NCBI RefSeq assembly: GCF_033807575.1
Contig: NC_084713.1
Coordinates: 15,785,389-15,849,388 of the forward strand
DNA from: Cydia pomonella
Taxonomy: Eukaryota; Arthropoda; Insecta; Lepidoptera; Tortricidae
Direction: 5' to 3'
Length of the DNA: 64,000 nt
Shown: positions 35,294 through 47,829 of the stretch, piece by piece
Layout: the number at the start of each line of letters is the position of its first letter
Numbering within the stretch: position 1 is the stretch's first letter
The notes under the pieces: model-generated
What the model saw: the letters and a program-made list of their open reading frames with translations, nothing else
Told to the model about the DNA's origin: nothing
Database searches by the model: none
Position numbers and translations under genes: made by a program

Positions 35294-36022
35294 TACAGTG
35301 TGTGTCTTTCATAACGACATTGGTTTTAAGTAACGATAGTTTAAAGTGCTGTTAACAGTTTTATCAAAAGAATATAACGATTGCCTTTTATAGTTAAGAG
35401 TAATTAATTTAAAAAAAAATCTCGAGCAGCAATGTAATGCAAACATTTATTTGACGTTTCAGAGAGGAAGAGCTAGTTTCGTTTCCATTTAAATTCGATC
35501 AAAACATTAAGTAACTCGGAACTGTTGCCCACGTTAACTTATTTACTGAATTATTCACTACTAGAAAACACTGCAATTTAAAACATACGCGATTTTGACC
35601 ACACTAGCACAACAAATTTACATCAACAAATCTTTCTGTGTCTTATTGTTAGCCACCACATTTATGAATCGCATTATTCACCGAACTAGACTGATACCAA
35701 AAATCACTGCACATACATTTATTATCACCTCTTAGAAATCACATTACCTAGTTCAAACATGCTTATTAAATTTTTTAGGAATGTCTGTGTTGATCAACAA
35801 ACTCGATGTTATCTTGACACTTCAACCCAATCAATGTGAAGTTATCAATCGGTACTTAAACGAAACAATTATCTGAATCCGCCTTCTTAGTTAACACAAA
35901 GTTACCTACTTACACCAATCTTTTGACTGCACTGGCTGGTATGACAGGATGCAGGTAGGTTGATGTAAAATATTTAGGTGACTTTTTTCATGAAATTGTC
36001 ATGTCATAATTATCTTTCCAAA

Positions 36023-37123
36023 ATGCCACGACCATCGCCTTATACCTCGCAAGAATTAGCGGATATGATTATAAAGTATGGCGAAGCTATGCAAGATGCT
36101 AGACTAGCGTTAACATTATATCGGGAGCAATTTCCAAATCGTCGAATTCCGCAAAACCCCAGAGTCATAGTCGGTGCATTGCAGCGTGTCCGGGAAGACA
36201 TGCCCATTACTGGGAGAATCCAACCGTTGGCAAATGGACCCCGTCTTCATGTTCGTAATGAAGAAATTATACTGGAACATTTTGCTGAAAATCCAGAATG
36301 CAGTACAAGAAATGCCGGGCGTCATTTTCAAATGAAGCACAAAACAGTTCACAGGATTCTAAAAAAAAACTTGCAGCATCCTTACAAATTTTTGAAGGCA
36401 CACGCAATATTGCCTAGGGATTTGCTGCCACGTTTAACATTTAGTCGCTGGCTATTGAACAAACACAATACCGACCACCAATTTACCTCAAGAGTAATAT
36501 GGACTGATGAAAGTACTTTTACTCGGAACGGCGTGTGGAATCAGAGAAATACACACTTTTGGGCAAGAGTAAATCCTCGTGTACTAAGAGAGACCGGTCA
36601 TCAATACCGATGGGCTGTAAACGTCTGGGCAGCCATTCATGGTGACCGTATAATAGGTCCAGTATTTATCGACGGAAATCTCAATGGCGAAAAATTCCTG
36701 GAATTGCTTAGTGGTCCATTGACTAATTATTTCAATTCGTTGCCAGAAGAAGCACGGGAGCTGACTTGGTTGCAAATGGACGGAGCTCCGGCACATTCAG
36801 CAGTTCGCGTGCGTAATCATTTGAACTTAATGTTTGAAAACCACTGGCTCGGTAGATTTGGGCCTCGACGTTGGCCGGCCCGTTCACCGGACCTCACGAT
36901 GTTAGATTTTTTTTTATGGGGGGCCATAAAAAACGAAGTGTATTCGAAACCACAAATATCTGTTGAAGATCTTCGGAACAGAATAACTGACGCGTTTCAA
37001 AAACTTCAGCAGAACACTAATTTTGAAAGCGTACATCAGTCTCTCATACGCCGATGCAACACTTGCATCGAAAGGCAAGGACGTCACATCGAACATCTTC
37101 GACGAGTGAATCGCAGAGATTGA
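36023..37123 (+). CDS. Intact Tc1/mariner-superfamily transposase, DD41D with DUF4817-like N-terminus
   Basis: Cuts the element out and inserts it at TA sites, acting in the nucleus. I start at MPRPSPYTSQ (36023), because the preceding in-frame ATG at 35978 adds 15 unconserved residues; this gives 366 residues. Residues 1-60 (YTSQELADMIIKYGEAMQDA, LYREQFPNRRIP) match the DUF4817 helix-turn-helix found on insect transposases. Residues 72-123 form a second HTH. The DDE/D core has D162 (WTDES), D253 (LQMDGAPAHS) and D295 (SPDLTMLDFFLWG), with 41 residues between the last two. There are no stops or frameshifts. The 3' side has AATAAA inside GAATAAATAAAAAC just after the stop. It probably belongs to a DD41D (visitor/rosa-like) group, but that placement is by motif only. 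Confidence 0.92.
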   Translation: MPRPSPYTSQELADMIIKYGEAMQDARLALTLYREQFPNRRIPQNPRVIVGALQRVREDMPITGRIQPLANGPRLHVRNEEIILEHFAENPECSTRNAGRHFQMKHKTVHRILKKNLQHPYKFLKAHAILPRDLLPRLTFSRWLLNKHNTDHQFTSRVIWTDESTFTRNGVWNQRNTHFWARVNPRVLRETGHQYRWAVNVWAAIHGDRIIGPVFIDGNLNGEKFLELLSGPLTNYFNSLPEEARELTWLQMDGAPAHSAVRVRNHLNLMFENHWLGRFGPRRWPARSPDLTMLDFFLWGAIKNEVYSKPQISVEDLRNRITDAFQKLQQNTNFESVHQSLIRRCNTCIERQGRHIEHLRRVNRRD

Positions 37124-37187
37124 TTTTATTTTTTGAATAAATAAAAACTTTTTAATCTTTTTTTATTTTTAATCGAACTTTGACCAA

Positions 37188-37260
37188 GAAACACTGCGTA
37201 GTTTCTCCTCAAGCAACTTTTGTGAGTGAGAAAGAGAGGAGAAACTTCGCAAAGTGTTTC
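37188..37260. repeat. Subterminal inverted repeat inside the transposon
   Basis: GAAACACTGCGTAGTTTCTC...(37188-37210) pairs with 37236-37260 apart from a small bulge. It lies about 65 nt after the transposase stop. Confidence 0.8.
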
Positions 37261-37742
37261 GCGATAGCAGGGCGGTTAAGTCCTTTTTTTACGAACAAGG
37301 TCTCTTGTCATGATTTTTGACGGTCTTGTCAATCAAAAGTGTCACCGACATGTAAGATGTAGGTAATTGTGATAGGTGTCAGGATGTCACTAAGAGCGAA
37401 ATTTCAATGAAATCACATGACAATTGTTAAGTTTAATTTATTACTGATACATTGCGTGCCCAATTAATTTGTATGAAAAATTTTATTTTTTATTTTTTAA
37501 CTAAATATGCTAATTTCAGTTCATTAGGACTTATACTTTCAGCCCTTGAAATTAGTGTCGTTATGAAAGACACACACTGTATATCAGATTACAAACGACT
37601 GTGGCTGACAGCTTCTAATTACGAAGGTCTGTAATATTTTTGTGGTCAGAATAAGTAGTTGTACTTTCCCATCATCCAACGTAATTTTTTCTCCGAATAA
37701 CGTTAATTTCTCTTGATAATTCCTTAGATCTTAATATCGATA

Positions 37743-38270
37743 CAGTACCGGCCAAAAATATATGACCTTCAGCTTTTACGGCAAAACTGTTTCTAACTAA
37801 TGCGGTCAATGAGATAACCTGGCCACATATAATGGCAATGTCGTAGTTTTTTCTTGTTTTGTCACATACTTCATCGCAATATTAATTGATTTATAAGTAA
37901 ATGTGAAACTGTCACTAAAAACTTGAATATTAATATAAACTTGTATATTAATAAACAAAGTATGTTGAAGCTTCATGGATGAAAGAACTCGGACCCCAGT
38001 CAATAGAAAGCTATTTTTGTTGGCCATTAACTGGGGCGTACCCATGAATGATACTTAAAGTCAACATGAGTTCGTTGTGGTGTGGTTGTTTTAAGTAATA
38101 TAATGGGTCCACTGTCTACCCACATTGTTTCATTAAAATATTATTTATACAATTGGTAAACCAATGAGAATATAGGAATAGGCATACATACAATCTAACC
38201 AATATTTATAACCATAAACATTATAAACCAAAAAAAACACAAAAGTATAATATATTTTTGCCCGATAGTG
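37743..38270. mobile_element. Non-autonomous Tc1-like element (MITE)
   Basis: The left end is CAGTACCGGCCAAAAATATA. The right end is its imperfect complement (TATATTTTTGCCCGATAGTG), and both are flanked by TA (37741-37742, 38271-38272). The interior is AT-rich and non-coding. The TIR differs from that of the DD41D element 161 bp away, so it depends on another transposase. Confidence 0.75.
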
Positions 38271-38272
38271 TA

Positions 38273-40227
38273 TACAAAAGCAATGCTTAAAAGTTCATTT
38301 TAGTATTGATCTGAATATATACATGTATATCTAGAATTTACTATTACTTATTCTTGGAAACAATATTATTACACTCTGGAGTCTACAAACACACAAGAAG
38401 TTATTTCCCACGACCTAACATTGTTATTTCCCCTAAGTAATAGATACTTCCAGCTATGAATATCTATTACAGTAGCGAAGTAATTTCTGTTTAATAAGTT
38501 GGTCGGTATTTCACTGCGAAAGCTCGACGCTAAATGATTGCTTCCTTTTCCAACTTGCAACTGAAGCCTAACTCACGCTTTGTGACTATGGTAGAGCATA
38601 TTTTACTATACGTATGTTTTTTGCTTTATTTCTGTAGAGTATTCGTTTGTAGTATTTTTATACTAGGTGTCTGGATTCATGATTAATTGCGAACTGCAAG
38701 CTACGGCCCGCGTTCGATTTTGACTTCATAATTAGCTCTCGATCAATGTCAGCGGCATATGTTTCGTAAAATTTTGCACTTAAAAAGCGTTGAATTTTAA
38801 TTTTGCCGCCTTTGCCATAAATATTTAAAGCAACAACGAATTCTAATAAAACTATCACACTTAATATGAAAGCGTCATAAAATAACTTGCTAGCGCGTTT
38901 TAGACCACTTAGTCGCGTCGCAGATGCACAGAAGGCTAGTTTTCAAACTTCTTTGTGCTAAAACTTAATGTATAAGGGTATATTACACCTTTTACCATAT
39001 TTTATAATTATAGAGACTAGTCACACCAGTCTTGAAAGAACAAAATTACCACCGTTTACGTATACACCGTTTAGCAAAAAAGTCTTATCCCGACGTATAC
39101 GTTTCGGAGTGGTCGGTCCTAATTATTACTAATATATTACTTAACATGTATATAGCTACATTTTTATACCCGCTTTAGGCGAGGCAGCGTCAATCAAGCA
39201 TATTGTAACCAAAAAATGTTGATTATTATGTTTATACCTTGAATACTCGTAACAAGGCGCAGGTACAACATATACCTACAACACCAACGAAAATAACCTA
39301 AAATTGAAATTATGTAAATTTGCCTGTTTGTGTTACACACTGTTCGCCGCCTCGCCTGCGACTGCAGTGTAGGTAGAAAACCAATTTCGTTATGTATTCA
39401 CTTTTATGTGGTCATCAAATTTTATGTCGTTGAATTTGTTGATTGATTATGTTGTTTTTTAGAGTTTATGTATATAATTTTAGTATAACGACTTAGTAAT
39501 CTACACTTAAGAACAGTGAAAAGTTTTCACTAAAACTTTGTATGAAAGTTCAATACTAATATTTGCCCGTGTTGGTTATTCTTGAATATAGATGTTGCAT
39601 TTGTTATCTTATCCTAATATAAACATAGCTTATGTATTGTTTGTTTCCTCTTTTTTGTGCGAATATGTCTATTGTAAATGCCTAAATATAGCTACAAATG
39701 CAACAGAAACTTCTGTTGTTTTCCATTAACTTCAATATAGATTTGTGTAATGTTAATATATTTATAACATCTAAGTAGAAGTACATTATGAATGTCTAAC
39801 TTGGGCATTGTGTGTGTCGCATGACATGTAACAGAGTAAAATTGATGAAGAGGTCATCAGAAGAACTAGAACATTACGGTATTACATTTGACAGTAAACG
39901 GTTGTTCATTGACATATTTTACTTTGCGTAGCATAAACACAACGCCAAAGTTGTTTTACGTGGCACACCGTTGAGTTAATCCTGATACATGTCTTAAAAG
40001 TAAAGATTCATTGATTTTATTAGATGTGAAAAATATGACGCTTGATTAGTTGTAACCACTAACTGTTATCAAATTCTAAGCACGAATCCATCTGTCTTTA
40101 CACAACTATTACAATCAACGAATCTTTGGTTAAAATTAAATTCGCTGTTAAAACCACTTAAAGACCCTTTGGTTTGAAGTTTCTATTAAAAGTTTTTCTT
40201 TTTAACTAAGTATGTCGACACATAACG
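38273..40227. other. Intergenic, nothing recognised
   Basis: AT-rich. Small frames lack any family resemblance. Confidence 0.3.
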
Positions 40228-40370
40228 AGCCGTCTCACGAGGAAACTGCCACGCGAACGACGCGAGGCAGCTAGATCTGGGCAAGGAAATGCAGACCGAA
40301 TATCCGAATAATAAATAAGACCGAACTATTTCGCGCGGCAATTACCTCGCGAGGCATCTCGTTCAATGTG
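40228..40370. repeat. Imperfect fold-back
   Basis: CGTCTCACGAGGAAACTGCC...CGCGAA is mirrored by GCGCGGCAATTACCTCGCGA...GAGGCATCTCG. Likely a short degenerate MITE. Confidence 0.45.
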
Positions 40371-42950
40371 GACCTCTATTGTAATTTTCTCTTACTAGAA
40401 AACCTATTACCAGTCAAGTAGATTATAGTTGTAGAGCCTATGTATATTAGCAGCTTCAGTAGCTGAACGGGCGAGGTGTTCAATACATCTTCACCCGCTC
40501 TTATTATCATAACATTAAAGTTTTATTGAGATAAGTTTGAACACCTCACTCTAATACCACTGTTGCTGACTGTAGTTTGCTCTGTTTGTATTTATAAATT
40601 AAAATGGAATTATAACAAAGAGCGTGAAAGAATTTCGTCATCCAGCCAAATCCATTTGGATGACTGCAGCATTTAACTTCCGAGAGAGCAATTGACAAGA
40701 GTTGATAGTTTTACGTGTGGATATATTTCGAATTATTGTGTTTGTATTTTTAATAAAATAATAAAGCTTAATAAAATGGTTTCTTTTGACACTTAAACAC
40801 TAAAACGTAATAGGTCTCAGTAACTTCCCTGGGTGTATTAACAAAAATCAGGTAGCTGATGAGTCGCTTAACTCCTTTAATATCAAAGACCATGTTGTTA
40901 ATAGTTTTCCAACATTTTGTGATTTGATTGTCAATGTTGTTAATAAAGGAGAGCGTCGATTTTGGACTCATCGCATATATCTTACAGACTATATAGGTAA
41001 AATACAAACGCAATTTATTACGGGAATAGATGTAGTATTGGGGGTAAATTAAACGGGAATTAAAAATAGGTACATAATGAAAAGACTAAAGAGTTTAATT
41101 CTCTTTGCACTAATCTTTACGGTGCTTTGTTTGCTTGCATTACATTTCTTTATAAGACGTCCATAGTATATTGCATACAAATTATTTATTATGTTTATCA
41201 AGCTGTGTCTTTGGCTTTGTGATTTTCGAATCGTACAAACTAGGGCTCCCGGTATACGTGTTACACGCCGAAACGAATACCCGTTTTCTTAAGCCCGGTG
41301 GTACTAAGAACACGGTTTACACACGATCCGTAAACGTGCCCAAGAAACATTTCTCAGAAACGTATCCCCGTTTACAAGGGTACTTAACTCCAGCCCAAAC
41401 GAAACAGAATCGACGGTCTCTTTCCCATCAACGATGTGGTCGACAAATATCATCAGACTGGACAAGGGTTAATGGATTCTCAATCGAAATACGCTTTTAA
41501 CGGTTTTACACTCTGCATTCCAATTCAGTTTGATAAACCCGCTGAATATCATTTCCATGGTATTATCTTAGTTTTCTTCCATTAAACGCCAATAATATCC
41601 ACACTTCCCGATTTGGTGCCCGAAATCTGTTCCGATTTCGGGCCTAATAATCGTTTTCGTTTCAAAATATCAGCACATCGTTAAAAATATTCGAAATGTA
41701 AAAAATATTTTGTCTCTAATTGCCAAAAATGTTCAATGTTTGATATTTCTGCATGTGAACCCTGCGAACAAGTCCCGCTGACGTCCGTACCTGCAGATGT
41801 CGGACGGCTCTGGACCGAAAGCGATATCTGCTCGCCATCATTCACCACTATGCGACCTGCTCATCTCGCTAAACGGGCTCCTGTGTACCGATCCCCAAGT
41901 GGATATTTTTACTGACTGCCATCCATATACCTCACTTACTCCGAGACAGTGTGAAGAATGTGTGTTTTATATTATTTATACGCTTTAATTGTAATTGTCA
42001 GTACAAGTGTGTACAAAGCTACAAAGCCGTTCTTGTACATAAATCATTTACAATTCCGAGCGCTTCGTGGCGTAAAATATCTACCTACGTTATTCTTCCT
42101 TAAAGTTCCATACCAAAATGTTACCAGGAACCTACCACACAGAAACAAGAATATATGTATGTATGTATTTAAGTAAACTAACATGGTAAATATATTCACC
42201 ACTCGTATCAGTCGAGCTCAACATCGAAGCATACATAGAACATGATTCCGTTAGAAACCCCAACTTTCCGAAGTGGAAACGGCCTACTTAAGAAGGCTGG
42301 ATATTTTCGACTCGAGCAAGGCCTCGTATATCGTTGCCAAAAATATTACATACCTACTTGTATTAGGTAAATATTATACGATCCATATTTACGAGCAGTT
42401 TTTCAGAGGAATATCTAATCGAACTAGTTGTTAGAACGAATAGTTTCAACTATGCGAGAAAGTTATTTCAGGAAGATAATACTTAAAAGTATTGTATGTA
42501 CTTAAGTAAAGAGAATTAAGTAAGTACCATAAAAAAACCATCAATGGAATATTGAATTTCTAGTTTCCTCCATATTTCAATTTTATTTGAGAGGAAGTAC
42601 CATTCGTTTATTAATCATTCCGTCCCCTTTTATATTACAAGGCTTAATTGGTTAATTGAGTCAACTCGTGACATAAATAGGTACTTCTTACGGTTATTTA
42701 ATGCACGCGCAAACAAGTACTAGGTCAGTAAATACAAGTGCGAAAATTAGGAAAATCGCTACGAGTGGCGATAAATTACTTAAAACACTACCGAAGGTAG
42801 TGTTTTAAATCGACACGAATTGCGAATCACCTATTCAAACATGTATCTTACGTTTTACAGTACTAGGCACGTAAAGTGCTGATTACCGCACTAGGGTGGT
42901 AAAATAGCACCATATGTAAGAATAGGATGCAAGGTATGCGAAACCCATCG
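40371..42950. other. Intergenic; small hairpins only
   Basis: Perfect short hairpins occur near 41616-41643 (GCCCGAAATC arms) and 42784-42809 (AAAACACTACC arms). Open frames at 41171-41500 and 41797-41988 show no recognisable domain and are not called. Confidence 0.3.
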
Positions 42951-43105
42951 CTGCATCTGCGGGACGATGGTCGAGACTAATGGGCACCAAGGCTTAATAC
43001 CCAGACATAACGCCATCAACGAGCTGATCCGACGTGCCATGGTCTCGGCCAATATACCTTGTATCCTGGAGCCTCAGGGCTTAAGCCACACAGACAGAAT
43101 GCATT
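42950..43105 (+). pseudogene. Retroelement-derived coding fragment
   Basis: Open frame reading ICGTMVETNGHQGLIPRHNA, INELIRRAMVSANIPCILEP, QGLSHTDRMHF. The C-G-x-x-V...GL...RH.AIN.LIRRA pattern matches a conserved tail region I know from lepidopteran retroelement proteins. It is only about 50 residues and sits alone. Confidence 0.5.
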
Positions 43106-45921
43106 TTGGACCTACGTTTCAAATAAAGCCCTAACTTTAAATTAAAGTTAAATAGAATTAAGATTACTTAATCACTCGTAGACAACATTTAAATACAAGT
43201 AAGTATGTACAGTATTTTATTTTATTTAATCCAAACTTAAATACTACGTGGTACTACATAGTTTAGTCGGTCCGCTATGCTTAGTGACAACATTATATTC
43301 CCGTATTGGATTTCTTTTGTCTTCTAGTTGCCTGTTATAGAAAGTAACACGAAACCAGCTCGTTAGTGCCGGCTCGCTTTCAGTAGCTACCAGGACGGAA
43401 ATAACTGAGACTGAGTTACGGACTACTCAATAATATAAGCAACAATAAGTTTGTATTGATTATATAATCAATACATACTTAAGCTACATACAATACATAC
43501 TTAATTAATATATATTAAACGCAGTCTCTTAGGACATAAAACTGTGTCAAAGTCTAGTCAAAGATCCCAGTTTGTCGCTAGCAAGCGTCAAACTGAGACT
43601 TTTTGCTTGGAATGACACAAATATTAGTAAGTTGATATTTGTACAGCAAGAAACTAGTAGAAAATTTTGGCATTATAGAAATAAAGACTTTGATATACAA
43701 TTCTGAATGGTGAAAATCTAATTGATATGTTTTCTATAGCAGTATATTTATTTGATAGTGGTGTGCCTGCTATAGACTTATGGAATCTGTATCAGAGCAC
43801 AGACTTGTTTTTAACAAACTTACCTAGCCATAAGTATCGAGTTTGGGTTTATTAGGTAAAAACGGCTCAAGGAGTAACTGAGTTACAATGGACGTGACAG
43901 TCAGAAATTATCCATGTAGAAACTTATCCAAGTCTCTGAATAAGTGAAATAAAGCTTGTAATTAAATGAGTTTTCAGATACACCTCGTTGTTATGGTTAA
44001 GTATTGCGGCAATGCTCTGATAACGAACGTAACTTTTCCCTACTGGTGTGCTACTAGCGAACTTGATAGAACTGTCTCTCTAAGCGCAGAATTGAGATAA
44101 ATGACTGTACTTAAGAACATTTACAAGTTTATCTTAATGTACTCGGTAGACTAACTTAATCTATTTATTACTTTAAAAACCTATTTTAGTTTCCTCTCTT
44201 TACAAGTACAAATAATTCAAAATTTGGATTAGATAATTTGCTTATTAGCAGTAACAACAACTTGACGACATTTTACGTGTAATGTTTTGTCAGATTCATC
44301 TCAGACTTTTCTTGCTCGGTCTATTATCTACTTTCACAAGTTTTACATCTGACACTTCTATAGGACTTTATAGCTATCAACGGCGATGCGACCCCATAAA
44401 CCCACAAGCGCTGCAAGAAACATCTACAACAGATGATGTGGCCAATGATGATGACACCTGACCGCTTAACATGACTTGCGTTGACGCGCGCGACTTCACA
44501 CGTGAAGTCGATAATAAAATGAGTACCGAGGAGGCGGAGGAGTATATCCGGTTGTCCGGCTATTCTCCTCTACATGTCGCAATTTCCAACGATTCTTGAG
44601 AAATTTGGTGAGCAGGTTCGATAATTATAGAGGTGGAATATTTTATCAATTCTGTTTTTGGATTTATTCTAAATGGCGGAGGTTCGAGAGGTCCACTGCC
44701 TTGCACAGAGAGTTTTTTATTAAATTGGTTGCCTTTTCCCATTAAATACAAGTCTAATATAATTAAGAAATTATACCACAACCTAACTCATAATACACGC
44801 CAAACTTCTTTTGAAAAGGATCGTTTTGTTAACAAAGAACACAATAGATACCATTGTTTTGTTATACCAGCGGAGAAAGGCAAAGTCCATTTTAAATAAT
44901 TTAGACCACCTTTAAAGACGGTTTACTGGATAAATACAATTAAAGCAGGATGTTTCAGACGGTAAACTTCTAAGATATTTTAGCGAATTACGAATCGTAA
45001 ACATTTCATTATTTGATCCAACTTTGTCAGAACTTTTAGAATCACTTAAGAAGTAACATTACCTGAGCCTATTTAGAAAAGGTAAAGTATTTGAATAGGT
45101 ATTGAATATATTTTTGTCGCACCGTAGTATATATTAAGCTTTACTCAAAAGAAAAAACCGATAGCTTTCATATTGAACTGGTTTAAAAAATATATTCAAA
45201 TGTTAAAAATCATACAAGAAATAAATAGGCGACAACGTGTGTATGGAAATACGACTACTGTTTGCCCCTAAATAGATAATTTTTATCAAAGTGAATCTAC
45301 AATTCAGGCAACTTTGTCATATAATATTAAATTTTTAACGGGAAAACTTTTGCAATATTTTCTCGTTTTCAGTTGAATGTGGGCCATAAGTGAGTTGAGC
45401 ACAGACATACCTACATGATCTATATAGATCCATCCACCGCCATCCTACCGGGTATAGGCCAAAGGTAATGGCGCCATCGCTCGAAACGATGCCGAGATCG
45501 ATCTATAGATGGCGCCACTTTTTGATATTTAACAAATTTAACATATATCAGTGAAAGAACAAGGATCAAAGTGAAATGGCGTTCTAAAAGTTTTAATCAT
45601 GTGTCGAAAGATGGCAGTAAATTTATTGTGGCTACAAAGTTTTCTTTGACAATCCACCTCTATTTCAAATTCAGACTTAACGACCTTAATAGGCTCTGAC
45701 CACGCTAACTTTGCACCAACATGGCAGTAACAATGCATACACATCCCTTACATAAGCTTGACTTAGCATGAAAACTTATCGTGGCCCGACTTTAACAGTT
45801 ATACGACTATAAGTTTTTTTTTTTGTTCACTTTCCATAATATTATTCCAATAATTAGATGAACGATGATTCTATATTTTCCTTGTCCTCTTTTAGTGTCA
45901 AAATTCCTTAATAAATGAATA
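43106..45921. other. Intergenic, nothing recognised
   Basis: AT-rich. A palindromic patch near 45465-45515 (TGGCGCCATC...GATGGCGCCA) is the only structure noted. Confidence 0.3.
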
Positions 45922-45982
45922 ATGATGGATGCCTTGAAGGCAGCGGTGTTGGCCATGGAATTCGCGTCCCTGGGGTCAAATA
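45922..45982 (+). CDS. Candidate first coding exon of an unidentified gene
   Basis: ATGATGGATGCC opens a GC-rich 61-nt stretch (MMDALKAAVLAMEFASLGSN plus one base) ending at a consensus donor ATA/GTAAGT. The sudden GC rise and the perfect donor look exon-like, but no downstream exon was found and the peptide is not recognised. It could equally be a repeat fragment. Confidence 0.3.
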
Positions 45983-46486
45983 GTAAGTACCTATATTAAA
46001 ATAATCATGAAATCTCCATTACGATTGAGAATAATAACATGCAACTCCACAGTCAATGAATATCTAAGTATTTTTATAAGCAATGTAATTAGTAATTATT
46101 CTTCCTATTTTTATAAATAGGTACCGTAATATGTGCCTAAACTTACTCCAAAATTCGAAATATAATTTAAACTTTAAAATTATTATATTGTAGTATATTT
46201 ATTCATATATATAATATAACCGTCCATATTGTAGTGTGAATGTTGTGATATATTTTTTTATATACAAAGCGTTAGACCACAATTACCCAGTGGGAAGCAA
46301 AGCAGGCACAATTTACGGTACTAATAATTTTTTTCAATGATGGTGTAATATAATAACTATGCGACTTCTATGTAGATAATTCGATAAATGTCTTTGTGTT
46401 GACTTTACATGAGGTGAGATAAAATATGATGCACTCCGCTGGGGGTCGTGTGGGCGAGTGCTGGAGCCGGCCTCGGCTAGAGTTGT

Positions 46487-47110
46487 AATAATCGGCCAAG
46501 AGCATGTCGGGCCCGGCTCATTATAGGGTTCCGTAGTTACCATTCTTTCAGAATAGGCTAAATGGGGGCTATTAGTAAGTACATTATCATTACAAGCATA
46601 AAGGAGTACCTTCGCAGTGCTTTGTACGTCTTTTCACTAAGACTTTTGCAATAACCCAAAAACGGCTGGACCGATCAAGTCCGATAGTTTTTGATTGAAA
46701 GTATTTATTAAGATTTTTTTTGTTTTTTGGACCCGTTTAAAAGTTAGAAGGTGGAACACATTTTTTTCCTTTTGGAGCGATTATTTCCGAAAATATTCAC
46801 TCTATCAAAGAATGGTTGTTGAAGCCCCGTATTCGGTTTGAAACACACTACCAACCACCTTTCCAACGAAACCCCACACCGTTGGGTTAACGCGTATGTT
46901 TTTTTCCAAAAAAATACACTTGATGCTAATATGGGAGTACCCTAAAAAGATTTTCTTCCATTATATCATGCATGATTTATGTATCCACGCTAAATTACCA
47001 CCAACTACCTTTCCAAACAGAAATGCAACTCCTTATTAGATGAACTTCAGGATAAAAGTAAATATTGGGAATGTCACCGTTCCTTTCAGGCGTTTGCTTG
47101 CAAGAGTGAC
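46487..47110. repeat. Dispersed lepidopteran repeat (AATCGGCCAAGAGCATGTCGG family)
   Basis: Starts ATCGGCCAAGAGCATGTCGG, continues AGGGTTCCGTAGTTACC, TTTGGAGCGATTATTTCCGA and AAAATATTCACTCTATCAAA. A widespread non-coding lepidopteran repeat; the 3' end is indistinct. Confidence 0.6.
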
Positions 47111-47165
47111 AGCCTACGATTCATATATCATCATCCATCACAAAATTCGACAGATTAACATATCA

Positions 47166-47372
47166 CTAATGTACGATTCCCACCGACTGGCTGGAGTCGG
47201 GCTCGGGCCGTGCCGGAGCGCATTTCACAATGTTCTACATATACATTATGTATAACAGACGCGATGGAATCCGTCTGCAGCTATCCGCGTCCGTGAGGAG
47301 CCGACCGGCTTGCGGTCGTACAAATGTGAAATACGCTCCGACGCAGCCCGGTCGGTAGTAATCGTACATTAG
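47166..47372. mobile_element. 207-bp MITE
   Basis: Imperfect terminal inverted repeats, CTAATGTACGATTCCCACCG at the left and the complement of GGTAGTAATCGTACATTAG at the right, with further mirrored blocks (TCGG, GCGCATTTCACA). Confidence 0.75.
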
Positions 47373-47466
47373 AAAACCTTTTTTGCGGCAGAAAAGATTA
47401 AGGTATGAAAAATTACATTTAAAAAAATCGTGAAACGTCTGGTTGACGTAACTGGTGACCGAAGAG

Positions 47467-47524
47467 CTGGCGGCTTCCTCGCACAACGTATCACTATTGT
47501 GATACAACGAGCAAATGCCGCCAG
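47467..47524. repeat. Hairpin with GCTGGCGGC/GCCGCCAGC ends
   Basis: Mirrored GCTGGCGGC and GTATCAC/GTGATAC around a short loop. Unassigned. Confidence 0.6.
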
Positions 47525-47829
47525 CATCCTATTTTAGATTTAAGCTATAGTAATCCTCTGTATATATCCTTTATGTGTAAATAAATATGTCACCTGTAGA
47601 GTAGAAAAAAAAAAGTCAAATAAAATAGTACCTACTTACCGTACTGTAGTACTGATACTAAGAATTAAGTTTTATTGCGCACTAAATCCACCCCGGCTCG
47701 GCACGGGTTAACGAATTATATACCTCCCTTAAGAGTCACTCTATTGATAGGAGAAAACCGCATGAAAATCCGTTTAGTTTTTCAGTATATCGAGAATATA
47801 CCATACATACATAGACAGACGCGGAGGTG

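Larger units (their letters stand above)
35296..37579 (+). mobile_element. Complete Tc1/mariner-superfamily transposon (DD41D)
   Basis: The terminal inverted repeats 35296-35319 and 37556-37579 are exact 24-bp complements beginning CAGTGTGTGTCTTTCATAAC. Each end is flanked by TA (35294-35295 and 37580-37581), the target duplication of this superfamily. Inside is one intact transposase. At 2284 bp it is in the size range of an autonomous element with long untranslated parts. Confidence 0.95.

Noticed and set aside
41171..41500. 109-codon open frame
   Set aside because: No recognisable domain, no splice or start context beyond chance, and degenerate internal repetition (CGTTTAC...GGTACTTAA-like); not called as a gene.
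41797..41988. Possible exon after CCTGCAG (MSDGSGPKAISARHH...)
   Set aside because: No donor at a plausible end and no recognisable family; left as intergenic.
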